Source of the DNA: Haematococcus lacustris
Lineage: Eukaryota > Chlorophyta > Chlorophyceae > Chlamydomonadales > Haematococcaceae
Assembly: GCA_030144725.1 (NCBI GenBank)
Contig: JASKMD010000026.1
Coordinates: 418,750 to 482,749, forward strand
Direction: 5' to 3'
DNA: 64,000 bases
The notes beneath the pieces were generated by a model that was not told the origin of the DNA, ran no database searches, and worked only from the letters and a program-made list of their open reading frames with translations. Positions within the stretch are counted from its first letter, which is position 1. Every line of letters begins with the position of its first letter. Below, piece by piece: positions 1 through 11,810 of the stretch. The position numbers and the translations under genes are program-made.

Positions 1-475
1 TTGGTGGCCTCATTGAGCATGTTGATGACCAGGGCAACCAGGCCATTGTTCACAAAAGCGGGCGGAAGGGGCAGGTTCCGGGGCGGCGGTCGCTCACCAT
101 AGCTGCGCTTGTCAAAGAACCAGTCCGCCTCTTCCAACGTCTCTACAATCTTGCCTGCAGCCAGGGAGGCAAGGACTCACATGCTTGCGCAGCCCAAGCA
201 GAAGCCGAACGCTATCCACTGTGTCCAACCTTGCCAAAGGTGAGGCCCGCTGCCTGCATGGCCGGCATCAAGGCTGCAGGGTCTGCTGCTGGGCCCACCT
301 GATGAATTGTAGCGCATGGGGTAGGTGAGGTGCATGAGGTAGTAGGGCTGGCCAGCCTCATTCACCAAGTTGTCGTCAAAGGGTGGGTGGGCCAAGAAGC
401 TCTGGGTCAGCTGCATCACGCATCCCACAGCACCAGCAGCGGCAGCAGCAGCGGGTGAGGCACAGGATGCAGTTA

Positions 476-510
<35 letters not shown>

Positions 511-3500
511 GCGCGGTAGGTCAAGTAGCCAAGGTAGCAGGAAGCAACACAAACACTCATGGGCTCAGCCTGTCCTATCTCATGCTCCCTTGATCCCGCC
601 CCGTCATGCGGTTGGTGGCTCAGTTGGTAATGGGTGATTCCGCAACGAGTGATAGGTCACGGGTTGGGCGAGGGCGTCGTCTTTCTTTCTTTATTCCTTT
701 CATGCTCGCTTGGCTCTGGCACATAGCTATAGCCTCTGTTTGTCACCAGGGCCTACTGCCTGCACTGATGACTGGGCCACACTGTGCCTGGTCCAGGGTG
801 CACCTACCACAGGCACTCATTGCACCCTACTAGCCTGCCAAACCAGCCAAACCCTGCCTGCCTGCCCCACCTGTCCTGTCTGGCCCGCCTGCCCAGCAAC
901 CACAGATCCTGTGGCAGACAGCAGCTGCTGCACACTGCTTTGCGCTGGCTCGACCACGACATGGCCCAACTAGCGCATCCATTGCCCCTGCCACACCACC
1001 TGGACAGCCCGCTGCCTGTTGAGGTCAGGGCCATGCTAGCTACCACGAAAGTGATGGAGGAGGTGGCAGCCCTGGCTGGCAGTTTGGATGACTGTGACGG
1101 TGACGGTGATGGTGGGAGGGGTGAGTGGTACTGCTCACCAGGCCCTTGTGCAGCCCGGTGCGGTAGGTGGCCAGGGTGTAGCCGTACATCTCTACAATCC
1201 AGTTCCAGGCCTGTGACACATACACCAGGGCACACACACCGTGTGCTGCAGCAGTAGCCAGTGCAGAGCAGGGAGGGGTCGGGCAGCTGGCAGCCGCTTC
1301 TGCCTTAGTCTGCAGCCCTGGTGCTGGCCAGGCAGGCAGGCACCCACACTGTAGGCCTTGGGGTCTGCAAACACCTCCATGGTGGTGTTGTACCACACGG
1401 GCGCCAGCTTGCGGAAGTCCCGCACTGAGATGAAGGTGGGGGAGTTGCCGATGCGGGGAACCTGAGCCAACTGCGCAGCCAACAGGACCTGGGTGGTCGG
1501 TCACATTATACATTACACACTTTACATAAACATCGCATGCAGGGTGGCCGTTGCTTGCGATCCCTACAAACCACTGACATTTGGGTGAGGTGGGGTTAGT
1601 TAGGATTGGGGTCATCACTTTACTGCAGGGTGGAAGGCGAGGCTGGGGCTGGGCATGGCATTGGGCCCCCCTCCCAGCTCAACCCACTGGCACTTAGGTG
1701 CAGGTGTAAGGGTGCGTGAGCTTGGGGCTGGGACGGGCAGGAGCAAGGAGTAGGCCCTGGCCTCAGGCAGGCGACTCACCTCAGATTCAGGCACCTTGCC
1801 AATAAAGGAGCGCACGATGCTGGGGTACTCCAATGGGTTCATGTACCTGTACACAACCAAAATAACCACCATCCAGTCAACGCCCTGCAGCAAACACTCC
1901 GGCGGGATCGAGAAGAAGCCCTGGGCGAGGCAGCAGCTGGTGCTAGGCTAGCAATGCTACGCCACTACTGCCAGGCCCAGCAGCAGCAGTTGCGGGCCCT
2001 GCAGTCCCTGAGGTGGCTCCCCCAACAATCCTTCCCCCATGGCCCCACGCCCTTTCTCGACTGCCCCACACCCCTTCCCCATGGCCGCACGCCCCCCTTA
2101 CGTGAACAGTGCCGCTGTGGACACCTCGCCTTGCATCAGGTTTGGCAGTGGCCTCAGGAACAGGTGGTCACTCTCACACATCAGGATGTAGCGCTCAGGC
2201 ACACTGGCCAGCCGCACCCTTCAGCACAACAGCAGCAAGGGGGTGGGCTACGAGGCTGACAGAGGGAGGGGCAAAGCCCCTAAGCAAGGGCGTCATCAGC
2301 ATGAAGCTATGGGTGGCATGGATGAAAGTGTTGTACAGCACCCCTGACCCCTGACCCCTGGCCCCTGGCCCCTGGCCCCTGACCCCTGGCCCCTGGCCCC
2401 TGGCCCCTGGCCCCTGGCCCCTGGCCCCTGACCCCTGACCCCTGACCCCTGACCGCACCACTGCAAGAAGGCATAGGGGCGGTTCAACGGGATGTAGCTG
2501 GTGTCCCCCCTTGGAATGTCTGCCAGGGGGATGGGCTTCACCACAACCTGCATGGCACAGCCGACTACGTGACACCTGCTGGCTGCTGGCTGGACACCAC
2601 CCACTGTGCTGCTGGCTTAGCCGCTGACTGGGCTACTGGGCTGCTGGGCTGCTGTCGTCCACGTGGCTGACCCACCGTGGGCACCTCGTCCATGAGGTCG
2701 TCAGCTTCACCAGAGTGCAGCAGGCGTGTGAAGCCGCCCATGTCACACTGCCCCTGGGCCTGACACAGCTGCCGCTGCCGCTGGTACCACCAGTAGTGGA
2801 TGCGCACCTATACTAGTGGCATAGGGGTTGAGGTGGGGCAGGGGCAGGGGCAGGGGCAGGGGCAGGGGCAGGGGCAGGGGCAGGGGCAGGGGCAGGGGCA
2901 GGGGCAGGGGCAGGGGCAGGGGCAGGGGCAGGGGCAGGGGCAGGGGCAGGGGCAGGGGCAGGGGCAGGGGCAGGGGCAGGGGCAGGGGCAGGGGCAGGGG
3001 CAGGGGCAGGGGCAGGGGCAGGGGCAGGGGCAGGGGCAGGGGCAGGGGCAGGGGCAGGGGCAGGGGCAGGGGCAGGGGCAGGGGCAGGGGCAGGGGCAGG
3101 GGCAGGGGCAGGGGCAGGGGCAGGGGCAGGGGCAGGGGCAGGGGCAGGGGCAGGGGCAGGGGCAGGGGCAGGGGCAGGGGCAGGGGCAGGGGCAGGGGCA
3201 GGGGCAGGGGCAGGGGCAGGGGCAGGGGCAGGGGCAGGGGCAGGGGCAGGGGCAGGGGCAGGGGCAGGGGCAGGGGCAGGGGCAGGGGCAGGGGCAGGGG
3301 CAGGGCAGGGGCAGGGGCAGGGGCAGGGGCAGGGGCAGGGGCAGGGGCAGGGGCAGGGGCAGGGGCAGGGGCAGGGGCAGGGGCAGGGGCAGGGGCAGGG
3401 GCAGGGGCAGGGGCAGGGGCAGGGGCAGGGGCAGGGGCAGGGGCAGGGGCAGGGGCAGGGGCAGGGGCAGGGGCAGGGGCAGGGGCAGGGGCAGGGGCAG

Positions 3501-4393
3501 GGGCAGGGGCAGGGGCAGGGGCAGGGGCAGGGGCAGGGGCAGGGGCAGGGGCAGGGGCAGGGGCAGGGGCAGGGGCAGGGGCAGGGGCAGGGGCAGGGGC
3601 AGGGGCAGGGGCAGGGGCAGGGGCAGGGGCAGGGGCAGGGGCAGGGGCAGGGGCAGGGGCAGGGGCAGGGGCAGGGGCAGGGGCAGGGGCAGGGGCAGGG
3701 GCAGGGGCAGGGGCAGGGGCAGGGGCAGGGGCAGGGGCAGGGGCAGGGGCAGGGGCAGGGGCAGGGGCAGGGGCAGGGGCAGGGGCAGGGGCAGGGGCAG
3801 GGGCAGGGGCAGGGGCAGGGGCAGGGGCAGGGGCAGGGGCAGGGGGCGCGTCACACATTGCTACGCAGTGTCACACTATGACACTCCTCACTGCTGCCTT
3901 CAAATGCAGGCTTCAAATGTGTGTGGAGGTGACACCTGATGCTAGGACTGACACCTGATGCCATCACACCCAGCCATGAGACAACCACTGAATGCCTGTT
4001 CAGCAGCTGCAGTACCTGCCAATGGTTGGCAAAGCCCTGGGTGGTGGTGATGACATGGTACTGCCTTGGGTTGCTGCCAGCCCGGTGTGGAACGGTGGTG
4101 TCGGTCAGGTTGGTGCCTGACGGGGAAGGGGGGGCGTTTGCTTGGCTTCTAGTAATTGGCGATGACGCTGTCCTGATATTTGCAGGCGCGCTTCGGATGT
4201 CTGATGAGCTGGCTAAGAGTCGGTAACTGGCTGTGCTCCGCCCGCCATTTGCGGAGCCAAAGCAATAGGCCAGGAACCCCGCCGTGCCAGCCAGAAGCAA
4301 CAAGCACGCCAGTTGAACGCTGTTGATTTTGCCGCGCGGTGCCCGAGTGCGGGCGGGCGAACTGGGACCGCCAGAGTGCTGCATAAGGTCCAT
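1..4393 (-). CDS. HPAT: Hydroxyproline O-arabinosyltransferase-like protein, copy 1 (3' end outside window)
   Basis: Golgi type II glycosyltransferase of the HPAT family (CAZy GT95). Known members transfer L-arabinofuranose to hydroxyproline of cell-wall glycoproteins. Coding exons by eye, all in phase: 4393-4016, 2807-2676, 2547-2459, 2218-2102, 1846-1780, 1461-1348, 1210-1139, 410-299, 154-<1. Exon 1 has an ATG, a single hydrophobic anchor at about residues 26-44 and the family start of the catalytic part, NPRQYHVIT. Later hallmarks are MGGFTRLLHSG, DEVPT, LNRPYAFLQW, the DxD-like CESDHLFLRPLPNL, IGNSPTFI, EMYGYTLAT, HPPFDD and FDKRSYGERPPPRNLPLPP. The gene runs off the window at a conserved NMLNEAT, so only about 15-40 C-terminal residues are missing. 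Intron 1 is 1,208 nt because of a GGGGCA array. The next gene upstream is a tandem paralogue. Family assignment is strong; the exact acceptor protein is inferred. Confidence 0.9.
481..509. repeat. (CAG) trinucleotide run in an HPAT copy 1 intron
   Basis: About nine CAG units in the intron between exons at 1210-1139 and 410-299. A similar CAG run lies at about 7899-7926 in the corresponding intron of the tandem copy, on the same strand, so the run probably predates the duplication. Confidence 0.85.
611..675 (+). repeat. Degenerate tRNA-like / SINE-head-like sequence
   Basis: The plus strand reads GGTGGCTCAGTTGGTAATGG, very like a tRNA D-arm with Pol III box A. About 35 bases later comes AGGTCACGGGTTGGGCGA, like a decayed T-arm with box B. 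No acceptor stem closes around it. It sits antisense inside an HPAT copy 1 intron. Best read as the remains of a tRNA-derived SINE; a functional tRNA is unlikely. Confidence 0.35.
2342..2452. repeat. CCCCTGG/CCCCTGA heptamer array
   Basis: About 15 tandem copies of a 7 bp unit with a G/A choice at its last base. The array lies in the HPAT copy 1 intron between exons 2547-2459 and 2218-2102, starting a few bases downstream of the donor. The reverse strand carries regularly spaced GGGG runs. Confidence 0.95.
2835..3841. repeat. GGGGCA hexamer array, about 168 copies
   Basis: A nearly perfect 6 bp tandem repeat of about 1,007 bp with one visible one-base contraction near 3303. It fills most of intron 1 of HPAT copy 1 (4015-2808). 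All three frames on both strands are open through it, giving spurious low-complexity ORFs that should not be annotated as proteins. The plus strand has GGGG every six bases, a G-quadruplex-type pattern; the transcript of the gene would carry the C-rich strand. Confidence 0.98.
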
Positions 4394-5365
4394 TATACAG
4401 CGTCCCTACTACAGCTTCGTGAGCTCTTTGCGCGAGTGCGACGCGCTGGATGTGCCACAGCTACTCGGCACTGATTGCTGAAGAGCTGCTCGCCTTGGAT
4501 GCAGGTTTGGCGCTCTGAAGAACGCCTGCTTAACAATAATGCGCTGCTGTGGGAGCTGCGGCCCCGCTATGAAAGGTGGAGGGCCTCGCAGGGTAATAGT
4601 CTAGCGTCGGGCACGGGCGATGCTGCGATGCCTCGTGGTGAAGGGGGATGCTACCCGTCGCTAATAGAGGTGCCCGAGGTTTAACTGCCAACATCCAGTA
4701 ACTACCAGCAATTGTAACGACGAGAGGGTGAAGGCGGGCGTGCTTTCACCCTCGCTTCCCAGTGCTCCTCTCGAGCTGCTCGTCTTCACCTCGCAGCTCT
4801 TCACCTACACCCCAAAGTGCCTCACGCGTGCAGGTGGCCGGCGTAGGCTAGGGCCTTAAGGTATGCCCACCATCCCTGGCCGTCTTTCCCCGACTGGGCC
4901 AGGGCCTGGACTCAACACTCCCCTTACTGGCCGGGTGGGGCTGCTCAGAACGGGGTCAGGGTAGGGAGCAGTCGGCCCCTTGGCAGGCAGACAGGACACT
5001 GCGGTGTGCCCAGGTGGCAAGTGGCAGGGACCCGTCATAACAGTGGCCATTGACTTGCGGCGGGAGAATGGCAGCATTGAGTATGTATGCAGCTCTGCCA
5101 GGAAACAGACTCAGACCTAGCAGGAGGGCAACATCAGAGAGCAGCAAGCCACCTTAGCCGAGGTCAGCCCCAAGGGCATCACAGCTGGTAGGCGTTTTAA
5201 AAGCACTTTAGGCAGTGCTCAAGGTGTGGGAGGAGAGCCTCAAGGGTCCAGCTGTGCGGCGGCCAGCCTCACGACACAGCTCACAGTCGGGTAGGGACAG
5301 GCACCTTTCACTTTCTTTGCCGGGCCCTTCTTGTGCTTGTCGGTGCCCTTCCGCTTCTTCTTAGC
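4394..5365. other. Intergenic stretch with unresolved plus-strand coding traces
   Basis: This region lies 5' of HPAT copy 1. Two plus-strand pieces look protein-like. About 4512-4593 reads NNNALLWELRPRYERW, possibly a helical exon. About 5015-5117 reads VITVAIDLRRENGSIEYVC and ends in a TAG at about 5117. I could not join them into one phase-consistent gene or recognise a family. A small divergent plus-strand gene next to HPAT copy 1 is possible. Confidence 0.25.
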
Positions 5366-5368
5366 CAT
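5300..5368 (-). CDS. Lysine-rich N-terminal exon of an unidentified gene
   Basis: An ATG at 5368 on the minus strand opens a very basic stretch, MAKKKRKGTDKHKKGPAKK, followed by a possible GTGCCT donor near 5304. Without splicing the frame stops after about 44 residues. It could be the first exon of a nuclear or nucleolar protein, but no following exon could be identified between here and 4400. Function unknown. Confidence 0.3.
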
Positions 5369-6616
5369 CACGCGATTTGAGCTGTCGCTTGATTGTCTCG
5401 GGAACTAGCAGCCCGCTTACGTTGGCATGCACAATCACAATCCATGCAACTACAATGCTATGACTACCTGGCCTGCATGTCCTAAGCCCGAGCCCCCCCC
5501 TGCTGCTCCTGCACTACTGCAGGCTCCCCTGACCCCTGGCCCCTGCAACAATTGACAGCGCCTGTGCCCTTATGCCGGTTTGCCCTGATCCGATATGTTG
5601 CTACAACCATTGAGGGAACCTCCCTTGGCACCTCCCCTAGTGTCTGTGGCGGCAAGGGCGCACTTCTGCACCAGCCGAGAGCCTCCTATGCCGCTGTGTC
5701 CTGATGCCGCTGTGCCCTAAACCAGCATGTTGCAACCACCAGTGACCGAACCTTCCTTGGCACCTCTCCTTGTGTTGGCTGCAGGTGATACGGGTGAGCC
5801 ACAGAGGCTCTGCTGTGACTGGCCTACATGGCCAGGCGTGTAAGCGCACAGGTATGCCTGGCAGCAGGACATTATTGTCAGCTGCTGCAGCACTCGGTGC
5901 AACTGCCTATGGCAGCAGCTGTGCAAAGTGGCACTGGTGCTGATTACGTGTGGTAAGGGCACCAACATGGCTTCCAGGTACAACTAGCTCGGCCCTCGGT
6001 ACACTGGAGTCAGTGGCTCAGGCTGTGCGAAGGGGCAGTGGCCAAGCCTTGGCTCTGGTTGCCAGCAGGAGTTGGAAGCAGTGGTGCCAAGTTTGGTGGT
6101 GTGCAATGGTGGGGCCGTTGCCGCCGTGTGAATGAGGCATGCGCCTTGGTGCGCACAGTGGCACAGCTGCCATGCCCCACAGGCACCTTTCCTTGCATGC
6201 GGATGCACAGAGGCAGACATGACGCAGACATGGGGCCCCTTACAGCAGCCCAGGGTGTTACAGGGCTGACGCTGTTCTCACCAAATAGCACTCATTGCTA
6301 GAGGTCGACAGTTGGCCAGAATTGTGTCAACGCAGGCACTCGGGCTGCCTGGTTGACCACCTGGCTGGTCATCTAGTTGCTTGGCCCGTTGACCAATTCG
6401 TTGGCTGGTTAACAGAGCTGGCAACTCGCTGGCACCGCCCATCTCCTCACAGCCCATGCACGCGAGTCAGCTAACACAAGGCCGGGTGCGCTGCTGCATC
6501 AGCCTCCAGTGCCCCGCAGACGTGTGTGTGTATCCACGCACTGTTGGGCTGAGGCTCAGTGTGGTGCCGCTGTGCCAGGGCAGCTGTGTAATGGAAGGGT
6601 CTAGGGGTGTGAGGTG
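5369..6616. other. Intergenic region with a diverged internal duplication
   Basis: No gene recognised. About 5570-5640 and 5690-5770 are diverged copies of one segment: both run from an ATGCCG..TG.CCCT block through ..ATGTTGC..CAACCA.. to CCTTGGCACCTC, about 120 bp apart. The right part is the 3' flank of HPAT copy 2. Confidence 0.5.
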
Positions 6617-7897
6617 TCATGCCTGGTTGGCGGTGGCCAGCGTGGTGGTGGTGGTCACGGCTGACTGGGAGGGTGGGCAGGCTGTTGTCACTTTCCGGGT
6701 TGCCACGTACTCGTCCCAGCAAGGGATGGCATTGGTCGCCTCGTTCAGCATGTTGATAATGAGGCGCTGCAGCACAAGGCATGAGGCGGATGGGCAGCAG
6801 GTGGGTGAGGCACAGGGGCAGCAGGTGGGGGAGCAGGGGCTTCAGGCAGGACAAGAAAGAAATAAAGAAATAAAGAAATAAAGAAATAAAGAAATAAAGA
6901 AATAAAGAAATAAAGAAATAAAGAAACAAAGAAAGGACACTGGCAGGACATGAGCCAGTGCAGCATCAATGACCACGGATGCACATATTCATGCTAAAAA
7001 CATCAAAAACGTAGGCAGGTAGCGAGAAGGCAGCAAGCAAGCAGGTCAGAGTGCAGCACACTTGTGTGGCAAGGCAGGCAAGCAGCGCCAACACAACACA
7101 GGGGGCAGCTCCGTCAATACAGGGTAAGGCAACACACCTGAAGCAGGTGCTGAAACCTCAAGAGTGGGCCTAGTATACGAGCCTTGCACCCATTTCTACA
7201 ACCCAGCTTGAACGCCCTGGTGCCGCATGCTGCACGCACCGCGAAGTCGTTCTTGACAACAGGGGGCGGCAACGCCAGGCCCCGGGGCGGCACGCTCTCC
7301 TGGTACACGCGCTTGTCAAAGGTCCAAATCGACTGCAACTCACTGTTCACGACGTCCCCTGCGACCGTGACACACCCCACTCTTCTTACACCTCGTCCAT
7401 ACCTCACACCTTCCTCCCTGTGATACCGCAAGCACACCTCCAACTCCACACACTGAACACACCGAATTCTCCACACACCCAACATTGCTAGGCGCTCACC
7501 TTCATGGTGTGACATGCCTGCCTAGCTTTCGGACAGCCTGCTGGCTGGTGGTGACAACACAACGCTGGCATGTGAGGAGGACGCACAGGCGCCAGCACTG
7601 GTGTTGGGCATGCAGCATGCGACCAGGTCCTGCAGGCTGACCAGCGCCGCACCTGTCTTGTTGTAACGCATGGGGTAGGTGAGATGCAGGATGTAGAAGG
7701 GCTGGCCGTTTGAGGCCTGCTCTGAGGTGTCAAAGGGCGGGTGTGCGAGCAGGTTCACTGAGGTGGTCTGCAGGTGAGCGCGAGGAACACACGAGGGACA
7801 AGGGGCGTTGGCGGTGGCAAGGGACAAAGCTGGGGCATTGCCGTTTATGCCGGAGCTGGCGAAAGGGTCAAGCAGGCGGAGAGTTTCTTTCTCATCT

Positions 7898-7928
<31 letters not shown>

Positions 7929-10900
7929 CCTTTTGCTGAGTCAGGCCAATCGACAGCACGTAACGATGCAGTGGCAGTGCCCGGCTCCGGGTGCATAGGC
8001 AAGAGGGGTGGTGCAGCGTGCTGCATTGCGTGAGGCGGCGGCGACAGTTTGCCAAGCAGTGTGTCCCACCCCGCCAGCAGCATGGCTATGCCTGAAGCAT
8101 GCACAGCAGGCCCCCTGTCAGGCCGCACCCATCGCCTGCATCTCAGTTCCAGCCCAGTCACTGCCACGCACCAGACCCTTGTGCAGGCCTGCCCTGACGG
8201 TGGCCAGGGAGTAGCCGTACATCTCCAAGACCCAGTTCCAGGCCTGCGCACCACCACCGCACCAGCAAGGGTGTGGCCGGTCCCTTAGAATGTTCACAAT
8301 TGACTTGCGACACAGGCTGCAGCTGCCTTGGCTAGGAGTGACAAGGTGTTTGCGCTGACGCTGATGGCGCTGAGTCTGCAGCAACGCCATGTCTGCCAAG
8401 TGCCATGCGATGGCGACCAACCCGCAAGCAAGCAGCGGAGCTAAGGACGCAGTGCAGGTGGTAAGGTTGCACCTTGGCAGGAGGCTGGGCCTCATACAGC
8501 CAGCCCAGCCAGCCCAGCAGCCCAGCTACTTGAGCATGCATAGCCGCAGCTTGCAAGAAAGGAGATGGACTGGGCTATGTTGCTGAGGGACAGCTCCTGA
8601 CCAATACATACAATCTGCTCCTGCTGCGCATCTGATACATTCGACTGACACATCATAACATCTCAACATTTGACATCTTGCTCACTGCACATCTCTAGCA
8701 TTTGACTAACTAACCAACACATCATGGCACCCAGTGCTGACGCATCTGCCCCCTTAACCCCCTGGACACTCTCAACCACAGTGTGCATGCAGTCACTGCG
8801 CCTACCCTCCCACACACCTTGTGTGCAGTCTCGTCCTTGAAGATGTCCATGGTGGTGTTGTACCACACGGGCGCCAGCTTGCGGAAGTCCCGCACTGAGA
8901 TGAAGGTGGGGGAGTTGCCAATCTGTGGCACCTCCGCCAACTGCAGCCGGGGTGGCGTGAGCAGGTCAGGGGCAGTCAGGGTCGAAGGGGACAGAGTGCA
9001 CCCCCATCGTCGTGATCCTCACCATCAGCAGCAGCAGCAACACATGGCAGTAAGATCCAGCACTAAGAAACCTACGTCACCTGCTGGCACTGCCACTGTA
9101 TGACGCATGCAGGCGGATGCAGGGGCATGCAGTCAAGCTGAATGCAGCGGTAGCTGCTCTGACAGCCTTGGCACGCATGACTTGTGAGCTGTTTGGGGTC
9201 TGCAAGTGAGGCTAGCGAAGCACAGACCAACGGAGCTGAGAATGGCTAGCCACATAAAGCAAGGCAAGCCGGCATAATTGGGTGCCCTTCCATGGCTCCT
9301 GCAGTGCCTTGTGCTGGTCATGCCACAGGCCCCTCCCCCTCACTCCTTGCAGCCTGCCACTGCACAGGGCAATGGCAGGGGCAATGGCAAGGCTGCCAAG
9401 CCCAACCCCCAGCCCCGCAGCCTGGCAAGTGGCTGGACAGAGACTGTAGCACAGCCCTCAAGTTCCAGCTAGCGGGGAAGGCCACCTGGAACCTGGTCCA
9501 GCTGTGCTCGCAGCCCGAATAGCAACCGTTGTCTACTCCTAAGGCGTGGAGTACCTGACTCAGAGCTAAGCCGACGATTGCCTGGTTTAGAGCTGCCTGT
9601 ACAAGCAGGTGTCTATGACACAGTGTGCCCAGCTCCATGTACGCTGCACCAGCCTATGCTGAGCATGGTTTACATGCCATGTTGTGACTTGCACACCAAT
9701 GGAGGTGTGGGGATAGCTAAGGAGCGAGGGCCCCAACATGGGCTTTGGATGGAGGAAGGCACCCTGCCTCCCTGGTTTGCAAGCCGACCAGTTGCAGGAA
9801 CTGAGGAGGCACAGAAGCTTGATGCTCTGCTCATTGACGTGGTCATCTTTCAGCACATACCCTGGTACACCTTGCACCTGCCACGTCAACTGTGCCGACT
9901 TCCACCTTGATGCCTGTGCTGGATGGCTGGGGCCAAGCATAGCATGGGTACCCCATCGTTTGGTGATGGTGATGCATAGGGCATGGCCGACTGACGAGCT
10001 GCATTCAGAGCTGCAGTGGACCCACCTCAGCATCAGACACGTTGCCTATAAAGGAGCGCACAATGTCCGGGTACTGCTTTGGCACTATGTAGCTGCGGGG
10101 TCAATGCAACACCGCCGTGTCCACACGCACCAGTGAGAGCCACTGCTTGTGCCCTGTCCACTGTGCAAAGCAGCCGGGCTGTGCGTCTCACACCTCTCTA
10201 GCACCCATGCTCGCAGTCAGTCGCTACCGGCTTGCCTGATCAATCTGCTCCAGCACCTGTTCCTCATGCCACCCTGCCTCCACCACTTCCAAGTCTGTCC
10301 CTGGGCCGCTGCCTTAACCTCACCCCTGCTCCTGCCATCGGCAGCATTGCTCCCGTCCCTGCCTACAAGCCCCCACCCGTTCCCCTACTCCCACCTCCTC
10401 CCTATTCTTTCCCTTCGCCCTTCCCTTCCCCTCCACCCCTGCCCCTGCCCTGGCCCTGCCATAGCCCCTGCCCCGCACCTGAACAGTGCAGCTGCTGACA
10501 CCTCGCCCTGCATCAGGTTAGGCAGTGGCCTCAGGAACAGGTGGTCCCCCTCACACATCAGGATGTAGCGCTCAGGTACACTGGCCGTTGCCAGCCTGCA
10601 CTGCGGGGCCAGCTGAGTGCACCACCTCCTTGGCTGCCACCAAGGGCAGGGCAGACACAGCATTGCCTGCTGCTGCAGCATGGCGGCAAACATGCCAACC
10701 AGACTAGCTTACCACTGCATGAAGGCATAGGGCCGGTTCAGCACAACGTAGCTGGTGTCCCCGCCGGGGATGGCTTCCTTGGGAATAGGCCTGACCACCA
10801 CCTGCACACCCAGCATAGGTAGTGCCGTGATGGTTGCATGCATGCTCATGGCCTTAAGTCTGCAGGCACAACGTGTATTACTGCTGCTGCTGTTCTTTTT

Positions 10901-11810
10901 GCTGCTGCTGCTGTTGCTGCTGCTGATGATGATGAGCATGATAACCCTGCACAGCTGATCAGTGGTCGGTGAACAGCCTAGGGCGGCTCATAACTCACAG
11001 CATAGTACATGCCCTGCATTCTGCTGGGGTCGCCCCTGGACCCTCCTGTAAGCTGTATGACACCTGCTGGGCTGCTGGCTGCTTCCCACCCACTGTGCTG
11101 CCGGCTGGGCTGCTGGCTGAGCTGCTGTCATCCCCGTGGCTAACCCACCGTGGGCACCTCGTCCATGAGGTCGTCAGCTTCACCAGAGTGCAGCAGGCGT
11201 GTGAACCCACCCATGTCACACTGCCCCTGGGCCTGACACAGCTGCCGCTGCCGCTGGTACCACCAGTAGTGGATGCGGGCCTGCACTTCAGGCAGGCGAT
11301 AGACCCCTACTTAGGTTTGCAGGCAAATCGTGATGACAGCAGCGCAGTAACACATGGTTCTTAGCCTACCTGCCAGTGGTTGCCAAAGCCTTGTGCTGAT
11401 GTGATGACATGGTACTGTCGAGGGTTGCTGGTGGGCTTAGACGTTGGCGAGGGTAATGCTGTTGGCTCACTGGGCAACACCTCTGCCTGGGAGTTGGCTG
11501 GTCGACATGAGGGGCACGACGGGCAGGGCGTTGCTATTGCTTCAACATCTTCCGCCATGCTGACCCCTTTCCCAAGCAGAATGGAACGGCGCATAATGGG
11601 CCCAGCGTCTTTGCCTTCACTATCCGGTGCAGTGTTAGAGCTGAAGCTACTGTAAACGCTGAACAGTAATGCTGCGACGATGAGGAACAAGCCAACCATC
11701 TGTACATTGCCGTACCGCTGGCGTTGGCCGCCCTTGCTCCTTGCATCACTGGGCAATGGCGCCATGTCGCTGTTGCCTGCAACCCAACTGCGCAGCTGGC
11801 TCTGAAACAT
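6617..11810 (-). CDS. HPAT: Hydroxyproline O-arabinosyltransferase-like protein, copy 2 (complete)
   Basis: Complete paralogue of the gene at 1-4393. Exons, all phases closing: 11810-11370, 11280-11149, 10801-10713, 10595-10479, 10092-10026, 8931-8818, 8243-8172, 7767-7653, 7358-7240, 6766-6617 with TGA at 6619-6617. This gives 471 residues against about 360 for plant HPATs; the excess is a long N-terminal stem. A signal anchor lies at about residues 37-56 (LFLIVAALLFSVYSSF). Catalytic-domain landmarks are NPRQYHVITSAQGFGNHW, MGGFTRLLHSG, LNRPYAFMQW, the DxD-like CEGDHLFLRPLPNL, IGNSPTFI, EMYGYSLAT, HPPFD, FDKRVYQ and NMLNEATNAIPCWDEY. Exons 2-7 have exactly the lengths seen in copy 1 (132, 89, 117, 67, 114, 72). 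Role by family: Golgi arabinosylation of hydroxyproline-rich wall glycoproteins. Confidence 0.92.
6857..6937. repeat. GAAATAAA octamer array
   Basis: About ten copies of an 8 bp unit, in the last intron of HPAT copy 2 (7239-6767). On the sense (minus) strand it is TTTCTTTA-like, pyrimidine-rich, 90-170 bases upstream of the acceptor. It is strikingly AT-rich against the surrounding sequence. Confidence 0.95.

Noticed and set aside
1847..1920. Extra HPAT copy 1 exon reading FFSIPPE
   Set aside because: It looked like the family's FFYIEP block, but its phase does not fit. The exon starting at 1846 joins exon 4 directly in phase and matches copy 2 (AALFSYIVP).
2743..3958. Long Pro/Ala, Pro/Leu, Gly/Gln and Gly/Arg open frames of 350-380 codons on both strands
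   Set aside because: They are translations of the GGGGCA array, which has no stop in any frame. The real exons of the HPAT gene lie on either side of it.
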